Shown piece by piece: positions 1 to 13,206 of a stretch of 64,000 nucleotides of DNA (its first letter is position 1; every line of letters starts with the position of its first letter). The position numbers and the translations under genes were made by a program. The stretch is from Taenia hydatigena (Eukaryota > Platyhelminthes > Cestoda > Cyclophyllidea > Taeniidae). The DNA lies in contig JADWOT020000004.1 in assembly GCA_036345935.2 (NCBI GenBank), positions 6,296,168-6,360,167 on the forward strand, given 5' to 3'. The notes below the pieces were generated by a model. That model ran no database searches. It was not told the DNA's origin and saw only the letters and a list, made by a program, of their open reading frames with translations.

Positions 1-2515
1 ATTTTGTCACCTTTTCTTTGCTCCCCATTACCACCATCAAGGAGAAGGCTGTACTGTTTCAACTGTGGAGAATTTGTTTATTCAATCCAAAATGTGATAC
101 GCTTGCAGTGAATTAATCAATCATCTACTTATCTCTCCAAAATTCTGATCATGTACTACCTCCTCCCTTCTATTTTTCATTCTCCTTTCGTAGTCTCAGA
201 GACACAGACTCGGCAACATCACATTTGAAGCATTAACGATTAAATTCACTAGGGACCCTTCTATAAATTTTCTAATCTACATCAAGAGGTGATCAACTTT
301 TAGAATGGCAGGTTCATTCCCAAATACAAAAAACAGTTTGGTCGACAAATGCCAGTGGTCATCACCTCTCGTAAACAGAGCAGACACACACGCACATACA
401 ACAGCGTGAAAGGGCATTTGTGAGGTCTTTTTTTTCACTCATGTCTAAACGCCCTTTGTTTATGCGGTGGTCAAAGTGATGACATTAATCTACTCCCACT
501 AACATCACCACTGCTACCATCACCGCGGTTGCGATCACAATCTTTTGTTTAAATCGGAGCTTGGCGCCGTTGCGGCCTGTTCGCAGTGTGCACGTGCATG
601 CTTGCGTGCGTGTACATCCAGCACAAAAAGAGTTGTCGACTCTGTGAAACAAATTGTGGAGACAGAGAGAGAAGGGAGGGCACTTGTGTATCTGCCGACT
701 GCTAGAGATTAATCACTCACATGGCAGACGCTGCCTTGCTTACTTATTTATCCCTTGTCTATCGCCTAAAACTGCACCGCAAGTTGAGGGTGGGGCGGAA
801 AAACCTAAAGTAAGAGATTCGAGTGTACACTTGGTCGGAATCTTCGCTGTTCTGAATACACACACACACGTCTGTTGTCCACGTGTGTAGCGCAGTTGAC
901 GGACACGCAAACGCGGTCACCCAATCAGGGAGCGCGTGTGTGTGTGTAGGTGGGTAAGTGTGCACAGGCCGATTAATCGGAAATAAGACACTAAAGGACG
1001 TCGACTTGTTATTATTAGGAAAATGACCATCATCTACTGTCGATGCTGGATGTGCTGGGGTTGCACCTAGTTCAGCTGCAGGAATTACGCCTCGCTTAGT
1101 ACTTTTGCTAGTCAATTCGACGCCATCCTGCACTACCCTATTCAACTGCTTTTGTCTATTGCTAATTAAATTGCTGCCTTTATATTTGATTTGATTTTGT
1201 CTAAAGCTATTCGCCTCCCTTCCTATTGACTGGTACAGATTGACCTTGATTTAAAGACCTGAGAGATTACTGGCTCACGCATTTATTATTTCGCTGCGTT
1301 ATGTAAGAGACAGAACTCATCTAGATGTGATATGAATGTTACTGCATCAACTGGATCTCAAAATTTTATCAACATTTGAACTTGGCTACCTTCAAATGCT
1401 GATGGAAAACGTAATGGATAAGATGAAGTAACTCTATCCACGCCCACTGCGGTGATCATGAATGACGGACAATATGGAATCCTAGGAGCCCGAGTTGTGT
1501 GTTGCGCTATCCACAGCGTACACGCCGATATTCTTTGAGCTTAGACACGGACGCAGACACGGACATGGACAGGAGAAAGCATTAATCTCCTGCCTCCCTG
1601 CCCGCCCGCCCGCTCGCCCTCCTCTCATATTCGATGGAGAGGGAGAGCAAGGGAGTGGCCAAACAGACAAAATACACACAAACAACTCTGACAGTTATAA
1701 ATGACCAGTAAACACACCACAGCACATTGCGTCGGTCATCCACCTCCACCTCATCCAACCTCAATCCACCCTACTCCTACCCTCCACTTCACAACATCGC
1801 TGCCGCTGCCACTACAGCTACCACTGCCACTGCCACTGCCACTGCCGCTGTTTCGACTACAGACGAAGGAGATTAATCAAGTGGAGGCTTTCTCCTCTTT
1901 CCTTCTTTCCCTCTTCACTCCACTTTCTCTCCCCACCCCTCTCCACATGCTGTTTCTGTGCGTGCCCCCATCCATTCCCACACCACCACCACTCACTCGA
2001 TAACAACAAACGAATCTGCCTGCTTCCACGTGTGGCGCAGTTGGTCGTTTGAAGGTGTGATTAATCACGTTGCCTGCAAATGGATGGGAAGAGACGAGGG
2101 GTGGTGGAGGTGGTCGCCGTGTTGTTTTTGTTGTTGTTGTAATTAATAATGAGGACGATGACGATGATAAATAAGGTAAGTCAGAATGGTGGGGCAGTGC
2201 AGAAGCCTTTTGGCCATGGTGAAGGGTGGAAGAGCGGGCACAGTGAAGGTCAGTAGTGATGGTGTTGGGATGTCGTACTAGTGTCGCCGTTTTTCAATCT
2301 CATTCTCTCGATCCGCGATTAGTTGTTTAGTTTAATTCATCGAGATAATAAAGGAATCATACGGTGAGGTAGAGAGCAACTGGTCAAACTCAAATTTGAC
2401 TCTTCCAGGAAGAGTCTGAATGCACAGTTTTGTCATTATTGTTGTGTTGATCCCAAAATGGGTGCATGAACATGACACGTCTCCTACCTGTCACTGTCCT
2501 CCTCCTCCACTCTCA
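1..2515 (+). repeat. Segmental duplication, copy A (left end outside the window)
   Basis: Aligns collinearly, in direct orientation, with 12290-16440. Anchors include CACCATCAAGG with AAGGCTGT (near 37), CTCTCGTAAACAGAGCA (367), the block with GAAAGGGCATTTGT and GAGCTTGGCG (409-590), and GACGCCATCCTGCACTAC (near 1120). Identity outside the core is roughly 80% by eye, with indels. No supported coding exon. Confidence 0.85.
1543..2275 (+). repeat. Near-identical core of the duplication, copy A
   Basis: Matches 15406-16144 with five substitutions and one fewer CCACTG unit (four against five). From about 1735 to 2275 no substitution was seen. Contains a CCCGCCCGCCCGC tract, a (CACTGC)n run, GATTAATC at 1871 and the palindrome GTGATTAATCAC at 2057. 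Confidence 0.9.
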
Positions 2516-4595
2516 AATGGATGCCACCAGACGATTCTCATTGGTTGCCTTATCGAATGGAATTGGGAATTTTTATGGATTTTTAATTAGTTAAATGGGG
2601 TACCAGACTCTAATGTGGATGTGGGTAAAGCCTCTACATTTTGCCTTCTTTCTGACACACAGACTGCACGAGCTGACTTTCTAATTTCTCTGTGATTCTG
2701 AACACCAAACCGTTATTGCTACTCCGAGTGGACGACAACAATGACATTGTGCATCTGACCTATCTCTGTAGGTCATGGAAGCCGTAGAATCCTGACGGTA
2801 GTGATCCTCTACTAATCTTCGTAACGACTGTGAGATCTGTTGCAAAGTAGGCGATTTCAGCCACCGTTGTGGCGGCCTAATTGTGTGAGGATTGGAAGGT
2901 TCAGGTAGTAGCATAAGTAATTACCGTGTCACTCTGCTTCACTGCCTTCCTTTTAATATCAAATAGCAATGCAATCACCTTCTGTCACTGACCTTCCACG
3001 TTAACCGGACTAATTGCAGTAGGGACGGGAATGCCTCCCAGTACACCTGCGATCTCGCTTCTCGTCCACGGGCTAAATGTTGACAAAACGTTTCGATGTA
3101 TGTATCGTCTTCAGCTGTACAATATTCATGTCAGAAGTCTCCTCCACTTCCATCCGCATCGCAATGTAGCTCTTCTGATGCGTAAAATCTTACGTTTTCG
3201 TTAAGTTACATAAATTTGGGACACCTTCTAAAGACCACGAGACGGATATACTAAGCTATCTGGTTGTGATTTCGTTGTCATAGGTTTTAATAAACACGAA
3301 AGTGAACGCTGTGATGGATCGTTGTGGTCTCTCCTACTTCAATCCTTTTTTAATTGGTACGATCTCCTATAACAGTGTTGAGAGAGACGCGAAGACTAAA
3401 GGTTAAGAGAATCGGACCGTCAACTAGACTTTCGGGATTAAATGCTCATTAAGTAGAAGTGAAATCAAACAATCCAAGAAGTTTATTAGGACAACAATAG
3501 ATTTCGTGCTGGGATTCATATTGGCATTAGGAAATTGTCATAAGCAAATTAATGACACAATCGGAAGTGATACCTTGGATCATGGCATCATCGAGTCAAA
3601 TCTGGTCAGGTTGGGGGCTTTGAATGGTCTCATTGAAATAGAAAAGCATGCTTCACTGTGTAACGTCATCTTGATTTACTTGAGATGTACACTGCACCAC
3701 GATCACGCTCACCACAGACTGTGGAAACCACGGGGCCAATCTACGTGTCATTGGAAGTCATGGATTCCGGGAGGACACTGGGTGGCTAAATGTTTTGTGG
3801 AATGCATGCTTTGGTAACCACTTGACCAACGGAAGGAGATGGACTCACATCCACTGATGGACAGTTTTGTGTGTCTTTTGCATGAAAACTGACTGATTTG
3901 TCACTACAATTGACCCACACATCCTCGACGAGTTGACGACTGTATCCGCGTCCCCTTGAAATCTGCTTCATGGAGTAGTGTGGAGCTTAAAAGCCGTTGA
4001 AACATAGTCCAACCTCATTACTTCTTAGCTGGTGCTACATTTAGTACCCGTTTGTTAATAAAATGTGGATCCAATCCTCCTGCTTTCTTAGGTTAGAAAT
4101 AATTGTTGACATTCAGAGTAACGTACACTTTGTCACCTGCCCCAATGTAAAACTTCGCAGTGTTTATGATAAACGAATGTCACACGAATGTCACTTGAAG
4201 CTAAAATAGCATAATATGAGTCCTGAATCTTCTGCCATTGCTACAAATGATTGGCCGAGGGATAAGAGGTGTGAGTCATTAGCGATCACGATTGCTTTCT
4301 CCAGTGTAAACCATCCATCTATCAGGTCAAAGTCAACAGTTAAAGAAGAGGTTGAGGTCAAGCAGAGGAGTCAAACTAACTCTCAGACAAATCAACAGCC
4401 ACAAAAGGCATTGTGTTTCCTCTACTGGCTCATATTTTGCTCCGATTTGCCAAACAGCGCTAAAGATTTGAAGTGTTTGTAAGTAGGGTGTCGGCATGTC
4501 CTTCTTAAAAGTTTAAAAATAAAATAGCATCCACTCACATTCATGGAGGGATGGTTTTGTGCAGCAATAAGTCGATACCCAGTAAGAGAACCTCG

Positions 4596-4615
4596 CCGTC
4601 ACATATGTGTGACGG
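4596..4615. repeat. Interspersed palindrome copy 1
   Basis: CCGTCACATATGTGTGACGG: perfect 8-bp inverted arms around a 4-nt centre. The most symmetrical copy of the family; in the opposite orientation to the others by its centre (TATG rather than CATA). Confidence 0.8.
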
Positions 4616-5437
4616 TTGTTGCGAATGTGGTGAGTTGTCTTTATCAGAGAAAAGTCCTCACAATTCCAAAGAATTCCACCAAAATAAAAAGGATCTAACT
4701 TGCGATGACCTTAAAGAGGATTTGCAGACGGGTGCGATGGCTTGCATGCAGGTCTGCATTATAGACGTCAACTAATGTGGTAGACTCTTCACCACCAATT
4801 TTTAGATCGCATTCCACCAAATATCTCTTTGGCTAAACTGACAGATAGAAAATGTGAGATGCATCATCCTTGCTCTTGCTCCTTGTTTTATCCTACCACT
4901 TCTCTGACCTGTCAGTGCTCTTCAGTGACACTAGCGATGGTAGGGAGACCATCGCCTAATCACAATGGAAAGTGGGATAAACGTTTGCCTTGATGAGGCA
5001 AGAAAATGGAAGGTGAGCAAAGTCCAGCTTTAAACCTAGGCATTACTGAAATGAAAATGACAAGATTGGGATTTGGTTTGACAATTTTGCAGGAGGAAAC
5101 TGGGTTAAATGTCCTTCCCTAGAACGAGATTTCCTCTCCTAGGAGCATGCCCACACCGCATGCCTCGTCAAATGGCTTGTACTACGACAAATCGTTTTTT
5201 TCTTCCGTAGAAGATGAATAAAAGGGCACCATTTGAACAAAGTATGAGTGATTGCGTTACAAAATAGTGCTAAGCGCATCGTGTGGATGACATTGATTGA
5301 CAGCCGGATGGTTTAGTTGTCTACAATAACACCATATGTCATTAATTTTATGCCTCCTTTATTAATTTTAAATAGTATTATTCTAATTAAACTTCCAACA
5401 TAAGTGGAATGGGATTCTTGCGTAAGGAAATCTCCTT

Positions 5438-5453
5438 GTCACACATATGTGAC
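5438..5453. repeat. Interspersed palindrome copy 2
   Basis: GTCACACATATGTGAC: arms GTCACA and TGTGAC around CATA. Confidence 0.8.
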
Positions 5454-8400
5454 GGAAGAAGTTCTTACTCTTTTGCAAAGTATTTTTGATTTTGAGCCTG
5501 TTAATTTCATCTCTGCAATTACGCTCAGTAAAATCATTAAATGCTCTATTGAATGTTTGATAGTGTTGTGGTGGATTTGGTGTCAAGTAGAAAGGTCTAA
5601 TGTTTGATAGTGGCCTACCCATTGGCCAACACATGAGTTGTCTTTGCCATCAGAAGGTTGGAACGCTTGCGACTTCATCATCAAACCAAGTTGTTACTTC
5701 GAATCACTTCCAAATCGCCAAGGCCATCCAGACATGGGATGAGTGTAAGAATGTTGTCCACCATCAGGCTTGAAGTTCACTCACGTCAAGCAAATCATTA
5801 GACTACAGTCAACCGCTGCAAAACCGTACTAAAAGTTCTCTCCAACCGGCATCCAACGTGTTGCTAGCACTGCTAAACTAAGTCTAATTGTGCGACGAGG
5901 GGAATTCCCCTCCGAGTTGCGAGAACCAAACTCGTCCATTACAGCACAGAGGAGGAATTAAGGAAACCGTCCCTTTTATCCACTTTGCCATTTCATTCAC
6001 CACAATAACTCTTCTCATGGGAGAATTTTATTTGAAATTAGCTAAAATACCACCCATCTACTCGTCTTCCTCCAAGTCATCACCTACTACCTCCTGTCAG
6101 TCTTGTGTGGTCTCGGACTTGTATAGACGGATTTGTGCGCCTGCCAACCAGAGCCTCCAAAGTCGCCACACCGCTGAGTGTAAGTGAGTGGAGAGCTCTG
6201 TTTCCTTCCCATACACTTCTAAGTCTGCGCCTCTCACCTCACTCTTTCCTTTCTCGTTTACCTCCATGACTAACCCTTTCCTCGTCATGGGACCACCTTC
6301 TTACAGAGGTGGAGGCTCTTTTCCTCCACAGCATCGATGACCCACTTCCTTGGATGTGTTTGTTATCCAAATTTTACAAGCCTTCATCAATAGATTCTCG
6401 CTTACGTATAGAGTGCTTTAAAATCAAGCAACGCCCTTCACAATGTAAAGAAATTCTCATCAGTCGTGGATGGCTGATAGGCCTGGATGATGTCACCTTA
6501 TATCCATGACTTTATCAAAAGTCCTGCTTTATGTCTGTCTGTTTAGACATAAAAGGGATGATTGCAGGAAGTGCTGGCAATCAATGGTACTTTTTATTTG
6601 CTTTTCACCTTATCAACTCCTTCTGTCTCTGTTCCTTTCTCTCTCAATTAAAATCGTCTTTGTTGTACGTTCTGTGTGCTTCAAGTTCAGGGTCTGTGTT
6701 CGTGACGCGCGATTCCATTTCGTCGCAGTGAATTCAAGCTGTTTTTGGCAATAGAAAGACGCTCATCACTTAATCTCTTTTGCTTTGTAATGATTTTCTA
6801 TGTGTATTACTTGATGCTATGACTGTGGGTGTAGGCAACTCCCAAACGTCACAATCCTACACTCTCCTCCGTGCTCGTGTAGACCTAGAGGCGCTTCCTT
6901 CTCAACACTTGCAGACAATCTCAAGTCGCTTGCTCACCTTCCACGTGGGTCAAGTTCTTAACTAGCACTTGAAGCCTATGAAATTAAAGTGCTTCTCTTG
7001 AAAGGAGACGATTAATCGACATGTTGCGGAGACTATGATCTGTTAAGTCGTAATGCCAAATTGAAGCACTTGGTACGATCGGTCTGCAGTTCAATAAGTT
7101 GTCAACTATACCATCACTTTCATTGGGGCAGTAATGGTGCGTCAGAAGTGTAAGAGGCGAGAACCAAAGTAGTTTTAGCACTATAAAGTTTGAAAGAGGC
7201 GTTGAGGGGGCCTGTCTGCACCTGTCGTGTGCCCAAACACTCCTTCCACCAAATCAGTTGTGGTGAAAGGTGTCACCGTAGCGGGAGGTTGGTTGCACAA
7301 AGTAGGTGTGAATTACATTCGAGAGCGAGGATTTGTGTTTCTTAGTCTGTGAGTGAGCAGCACACTATCATCGTTGTCGGTGTGTGGAACCTTCTGTGTG
7401 GTCGTCGTCCGTCAATTAATTGCCGTCCAATGGCCCACAAATACAATCATGCGGAATCCAGAATGCCTTTGATAATGAATTGAGAAAGGTACAGAATTGG
7501 AGGAAGTGCCAACCCAACAGTTCGGCATCCTCCTGATAAGACAGCGTAAGCACAGATGCCCAGTTGAATGGCTTTGCGGAGCTTCATTAGCACTTCTGTG
7601 ATTTAACATAGCTAAGAAACCTTAGAAAGTTGTCCTTTTAACGGTCTGCTTTGCGTGTCATGCACCCCTCATCAGCGTCATCGTAGCTTTAGTTTTGACA
7701 CCCTTGAATGAGGCTAGCTAAAATTCAAACGTCAAGTGATGTCGTGCTTACTCATGTGTCAGATTTAATGATCAACTAGAAAGCCTCGAATGAAGAATGG
7801 ATTTCCTATTCTATAATATCTAATAGGATACTCTAAACTTGATATGGCCGCATTGCATACAATTAAGAAACACAATAATCAAAGTGACATCTGGAATGGT
7901 CTATTTGAAAGAGGTATAGCTGCTTTTTGCGTTTTCTCTTCCATCCAATCGCCAGTTCTATTCTTTACCTCTTGGAACGCCCACTTGATAATTGCAAGGC
8001 TTTTTAATTATGTCTTGCAATTATTTCGCTCAGTTTGAAAAGAGGGAATGGGCAGTATTGGTGCCAACAATGGCATCTGCGCTGAAAGCACCCCCCTTAC
8101 TGCATGGATTGAGGTGTGAATGCTACTTAAGTTAAGTAAGTAGGTGGAGTTCGACGTTACTTAACTCTCCGCACTTGCGCATTACCTTTGAATTACAGAA
8201 AGGCGAGACGGTGCTCAATCGACAATTAGAGAATTAAGTTGACTCATGAAAGGCAGGAGCAAAGATTTTTTTGTTTGTAATTAAGCGTGTAGTATCAACA
8301 CCGCTACAAAACTTAATGCAGGCAGTTCATCGCTTTTACATTAAACCACGTATCTCATAGATGTCAATAAATACCATGAGGTTGCCTTGGCATTATAAAT

Positions 8401-9345
8401 ATCTCTCTAGGCAAGAACCTTGCTAAGCTTTAAAACGCGTTTTATAAGCAAAGCTTAAATGAGGTCTCATTCCTACTGAATTGTGTCAGTAGCAAGTGCG
8501 CACCACGTACCATCATCTTATTTACGCTGCAATGCCTACTCCGGGTGTTCAGGATCGAGAAATTTACTCCCTAGAAAAGTATACCACTAAATAAATCGCC
8601 TATAAAGTGGCAATATGCGAAAAAAATATTGCAATACAAGCAAGAAGAAAGGCTGGTTTTACAGCACCCATTTCAAATAACACTGGTCATAAGTCATTGC
8701 GTTGGCCTTTCTTTCAACAATACACCCATAACTCACTAGTGGTATTAAATATCATCAAATTACAACCCAGTACCCAACTGACAGCTTGGAATGCTTGCTG
8801 ACTTATGCAGCACCAACTGATGACTTGAATGTGGCGCTGTGCCTAATCTTGCCTGGAGTCGTGAGGATCCACAACGCTGGGGCTAAGGCACTGCTGACAG
8901 AGCCGTGAGACCTCGTCACAAAGCGGATGTGCAATGGTGGGCCTTAGGCATCCGCGTATATCAAAGACCAAGTTAATCTTACGATTACTGTGCTACTAAC
9001 TTTACGTTTGTATGGACGTTTATTTACAAAAAAGTGTATACTATCGCATTTTTAATTGTAAACTGCCTCAAAAACAGGTTTTCAACAACTGCAATCAGTC
9101 TTGCTAGATGTGAAAGGGTTAAGAAAGACAGATGAAATATTGGTCCTTCGGAAGTGCCGTTTCTGCTAGACAATCCATCCCAACAAATGGTACATTCACT
9201 TATTCTCCTTCATTTGATTTAACTTCTCCAACACATTTCTTTCTTCTTTAATGACTATTACTCCGTCCTCTTTGCTCCTACACTATCCATCATCTCTCCC
9301 CAGGGCATAGCCAAAAAACCAACCCTAAAGGGGCAGCAGAGGTGA

Positions 9346-9374
9346 GGGGAGAGGAGGGGAGGCGAGGGGAGGGG
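9346..9374 (+). other. G-quadruplex motif with four G4 runs
   Basis: GGGG at 9346-9349, 9356-9359, 9366-9369 and 9371-9374, with loops of 6, 6 and 1 nt. Located in a purine-rich segment 9331-9378. Confidence 0.7.
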
Positions 9375-9549
9375 CAGGCCCAACAGCCTGTCTTGTTTGG
9401 CACCACCAAGGCATCGGCAGCAACAACATATTAATGGCCTTAATTATGTGTGTGCCAACTTTTTCATCTCTATTTGCAAATATCTATGTGTGCGAATGAT
9501 AAATGGGAGTGGATTATGGATGATGTGCGTGGCTTTTTACCCGGTAAGT

Positions 9550-9564
9550 GGGTGGGTGGGTGGG
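9550..9564 (+). other. G-quadruplex motif (GGGT)n
   Basis: GGGTGGGTGGGTGGG: four G3 runs with single-T loops, a class known to form very stable parallel quadruplexes. 176 bp downstream of the G4-run motif. Confidence 0.75.
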
Positions 9565-12500
9565 TGAGTGGATGCTCCCACCTCAAGGTCATCACTCCTC
9601 CACCAATCACACGCCCCCACTGTGCTCCTGTCATTAATGTCGCCTCCTTTTGACTGTTTGTGTTAGTAAAGACCTTTTGACAGTACTTTCATATCAAATC
9701 ATAGTCGTGCAGCCTAAATCATCCTAAACTTTGATTTGTTACAGGCGGACTAAAGGAAGTCATTTTAGTTGTGTCGATGAGTGAACGTACCGCTGCTGAA
9801 TCCTCCGAAAAATCCATTCATTTGTACATCTTGAGGGCACCAAGTGTATGGATGCACAATTGCGTACACTTTGATACCTCTAACTAGACATTTCACGACA
9901 ATTTTTTCTGTTCTATTCCATGCGTAATTGAATTATCCGCACACCACCGCAGAGTCTGTATGCAAATAGGTGGCGGTCTCAGGAGAGGTTGTTTGTCTAT
10001 TTGGATGCACCCTAATGACTCTGCCCAACAACCTCTTTTGATGTCGCAGTCAGTTGGCTAATGTGATGTGACAAAAGGCGTTGTCATTTTGTTGTTTTGC
10101 TTCTTGTTCTTTCGACTTTTACCAAAGCATCGTGGCGTTCCAAAATGTGGAGACGTTCAGTTTCACCTGCTAGCCAGGCCGTAGTTTGAGTTGACTAAAT
10201 TGTTACATTATTTTGTGTTATAGTGCAAAAATATTTACGAAATTGAAAGCCTGATTTTAATTGGCAATTTATTTATCATTGCGAAATGAATGTAAATGGC
10301 CCAATGCCATTTGAGTGTCTCCAACTGACCCAAGTTGTGACTGATGTGTGACAGGACAGTACCGAACACCTTTTCCAATTCATCCACGCCTTACAATGGT
10401 AGATGCTTAAAAATAATTGTTTCTCCCCGCAGTAAAATTCACTACCTATCAATGAGTAAAACAAAGAGGCTCTGTGCCCTTCCCCTTCATTGTATCACTC
10501 TTCGACTACTTGCACCGACGAGGTAGCGAACACCGCATGCAGTTTGAGGAAGGTGTAGACATGCAAGGCAGGGTCGAGCTTCAACCACGAGGAAAGCGGT
10601 GCCTTACTCGGCTTCTCTTGTTTGCTGCATAAGTGGAATTCCGCTCTCTCTTTCTCCACTCTTCTATCAGTAAAGTAACATCTAACTCGATTGCGAGGTC
10701 TCATTTCTTGTTCTTTTAAATGTTATGGGTGTATTTACGGTGTCATTTGAAATAGACAAATTGGAACTGATTCCATAGTGGTGGGATGTCAGTGGTACCT
10801 CCACCCGACGCCTTTCAAATTCCCCTCCAAACAATCTCGAGTGCGATTTCCGTTCTTTTAAGGAGTGGTTCGTAGTCCTGGCCGTTGAAGGTCTGTAAGA
10901 GACGGCTTCATCAATGGTAGCAAGACTTACTTACTTAAGAGGGTATTTCACAACCCAGTAGCCAGTAGCCATAGAATATTCAGAAAATGGATAAACTGAG
11001 TGGGTAGATGGACATGAAAGGACTCCTAGTCTCTGGTGTCAGGGTGCTTTCCGTGTCTGTTTCTCCAATGATGAAGGAGGGGCGGTGGATCTGACATTTC
11101 ATCACATCTTGCTCAAATACCCTTAAACCAAGTGACATTCACAATCAAATGGAAGTGATTAATTCAAGTACCCTAGGAGCCTCCTTTTCTTACCTTTCGA
11201 GCCCTTTACAAAAGCTTATTTCATTTAACCTTCTACACACTGCAGCAGATTGAACAAATTGTTTGCAAGTGCTGCAGCTCCCTTTCCTCGACCTTTAACT
11301 TTTCCTCATCACCGATAGATTGTAAAGCAAACGCGGTTGTTCACTACCGCTTCGTTTTTCTTTTAACACGTGAAAAGATGTAGCGCACTCCTTTTACTTC
11401 AATTCACACACATCGTGTCGCACCGTCTCCTCCTCCTCCTCCTCCTATACTTCATCCTCCTCTGCCTCCTTCCGTAGTTTTTTCACCAAGGTTTACAAGA
11501 ATGCTGTTTACGTGGAATCTCTTTGCCCGTGAACATGCCCACACGTGTTAAATTTCATGCTCTAACAGTAAAAAAAAGCCGGAAACAAGGGAGCCGCTTG
11601 TGGGCATGTCTGGTGCCTTGTTTATTTGCTTGCGGTGTGTGTGTGTGTGTGGAACAACATGTACATCTTCTTTTTCGCCTCCTTAGCCCTGCCAACTAGC
11701 AACCGGATGCTTCCAAGTGGCAAACTTTGCCATGCACTTCCATTGTCTGTTGCATGAGGAGGAGCGACCACGTGTACAACATCAACACGACTGAAGGCGA
11801 CTTTCACATTTCTAACCTGCTCAGCATCCCTACTTGACCTAGCACATGTCAATTAGAACATATTCAGCCAAATAGCTTCTTAATCTCATGTATAAATGGT
11901 CCATTAAATCAAAGTGTCAATTAGTAATTGCGTTTCAGTGATGTGCGGGAGCGATGGCTAGTTTCATGCTGCGCTCTTGAAATGATGGTGATGAAGAACG
12001 TGGAAAATGCTTGGACAGCTTCTCAAATGTCCTGTAATGCAGCTGTCTGCGTATACATGAAACTCTTGTCTGAGCGATTGCCATGGCTCCCTGAGGGGAA
12101 GAGAAACTGCAAACCGATGAGGTCGCAATTCCCTCTACCCACTTCTACCACCACCAAGTAAACAATTTCCTCTTCCAGTAGTTTTTTCAATCCACCATTG
12201 TGAAGGTTGAGGTGGAGAGGAGAGAAGCAACCAAACCAATGGCAAGCATTGAGCTCTTTCATGTCACCTCTCAATCAAGCCAATGGAAACCGCTTTCTCA
12301 GCCTTTTGCCAACTCCTCTCTACCACCATCAAGGGAAGGCTGTGCTGTTTTAACTGTGGGATTTTTATTTACCTAATCCAACGTGCAATAAGCTTGTAGT
12401 AAATTAATCAACCGCTACTTTCTTCTCCCTTTTCTTCTCCTTATTCTTGCAGCGCAGCACAGCAAGACAAGGCGATTGCGGCCCCAAAAAGACGAAGGAA

Positions 12501-13180
12501 TGATGCTACTACTAGCAGCAGAAAACATCGACTCCCACCAACCTTCCTTTTCCTTCCCCTTCCCCTTCCCTTTATTTAGGTAAAGAAGAGAAACAGACGG
12601 AGGAATGTGTGTTCAAGTGAAATGTTTTCACGGCCAGCGCACTGCACAGCACATTTGTGTCGGCTCACCGACGCTCTGCTCTGCCTCCTTATTGAGAAGT
12701 CAATGCTTGGCTTTAATTGCGAGGATGATGGTAGGAATGCAGTACTTGGCTTGACACTCCCCACCGTCTCCATTTGGAAGAGAGGGGGGCTTAATGGAGC
12801 ACGTGGATGACAGGACGTCCACGTGACTACACCTTGTTTGGAACATGCTACCGCCAAAACCTTACATGTAAACAAGCAGCTTGAATTACTTAAACAAAGA
12901 TAATAATTTTGATGGAAATTGAGACTTTTATCGATCATCAAAATAACTCTTCACCTTCTACTTCCCATCCGAAAGTGTGACCGTGCATAACTTCTCCTCC
13001 CTACACCCGTCCCCATTTCGTCTTGGACATACAGAGGACTGAGACAATGTCACAGTTGAAACTTCATTAATGGATTTCAACGAAGAGTTGACAGGATCTT
13101 TCTGGAGTTCAAATTCAGTTTGGCGGAGGTCCATCCGCGGTGCGATGTAGTGAAGCCATCATCTCTCGTAAACAGAGCAT

Positions 13181-13206
13181 ACACACACACACACACACAC
13201 ACACAC
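13181..13206 (+). repeat. (AC)13 microsatellite in copy B
   Basis: Uninterrupted AC repeat; the matching place in copy A (near 390-410) has only short interrupted AC runs. Confidence 0.85.

Larger units (their letters stand above)
2516..12289. other. Gene-free stretch between the duplication copies
   Basis: 9.8 kb in which all open frames are short and unlike known domains. Contents I can name: two palindrome copies (4596, 5438), a GATTAATC site at 7010-7017, a 14-bp palindrome (8431), two G-quadruplex motifs (9346, 9550), a (CTC)n tract at 11427-11446 and a (GT)n tract at 11635-11650. Confidence 0.6.

Noticed and set aside
1495..2146. Overlapping ORFs in the core, repeated at 15379-16015
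   Set aside because: They match between copies only because the DNA is near-identical. Their composition mirrors the simple repeats, all six frames are similarly open, and no domain or splice context supports them.
4551..4775. 74-aa Cys-containing ORF
   Set aside because: No known domain, no splice partners, and it contains one of the interspersed palindromes.
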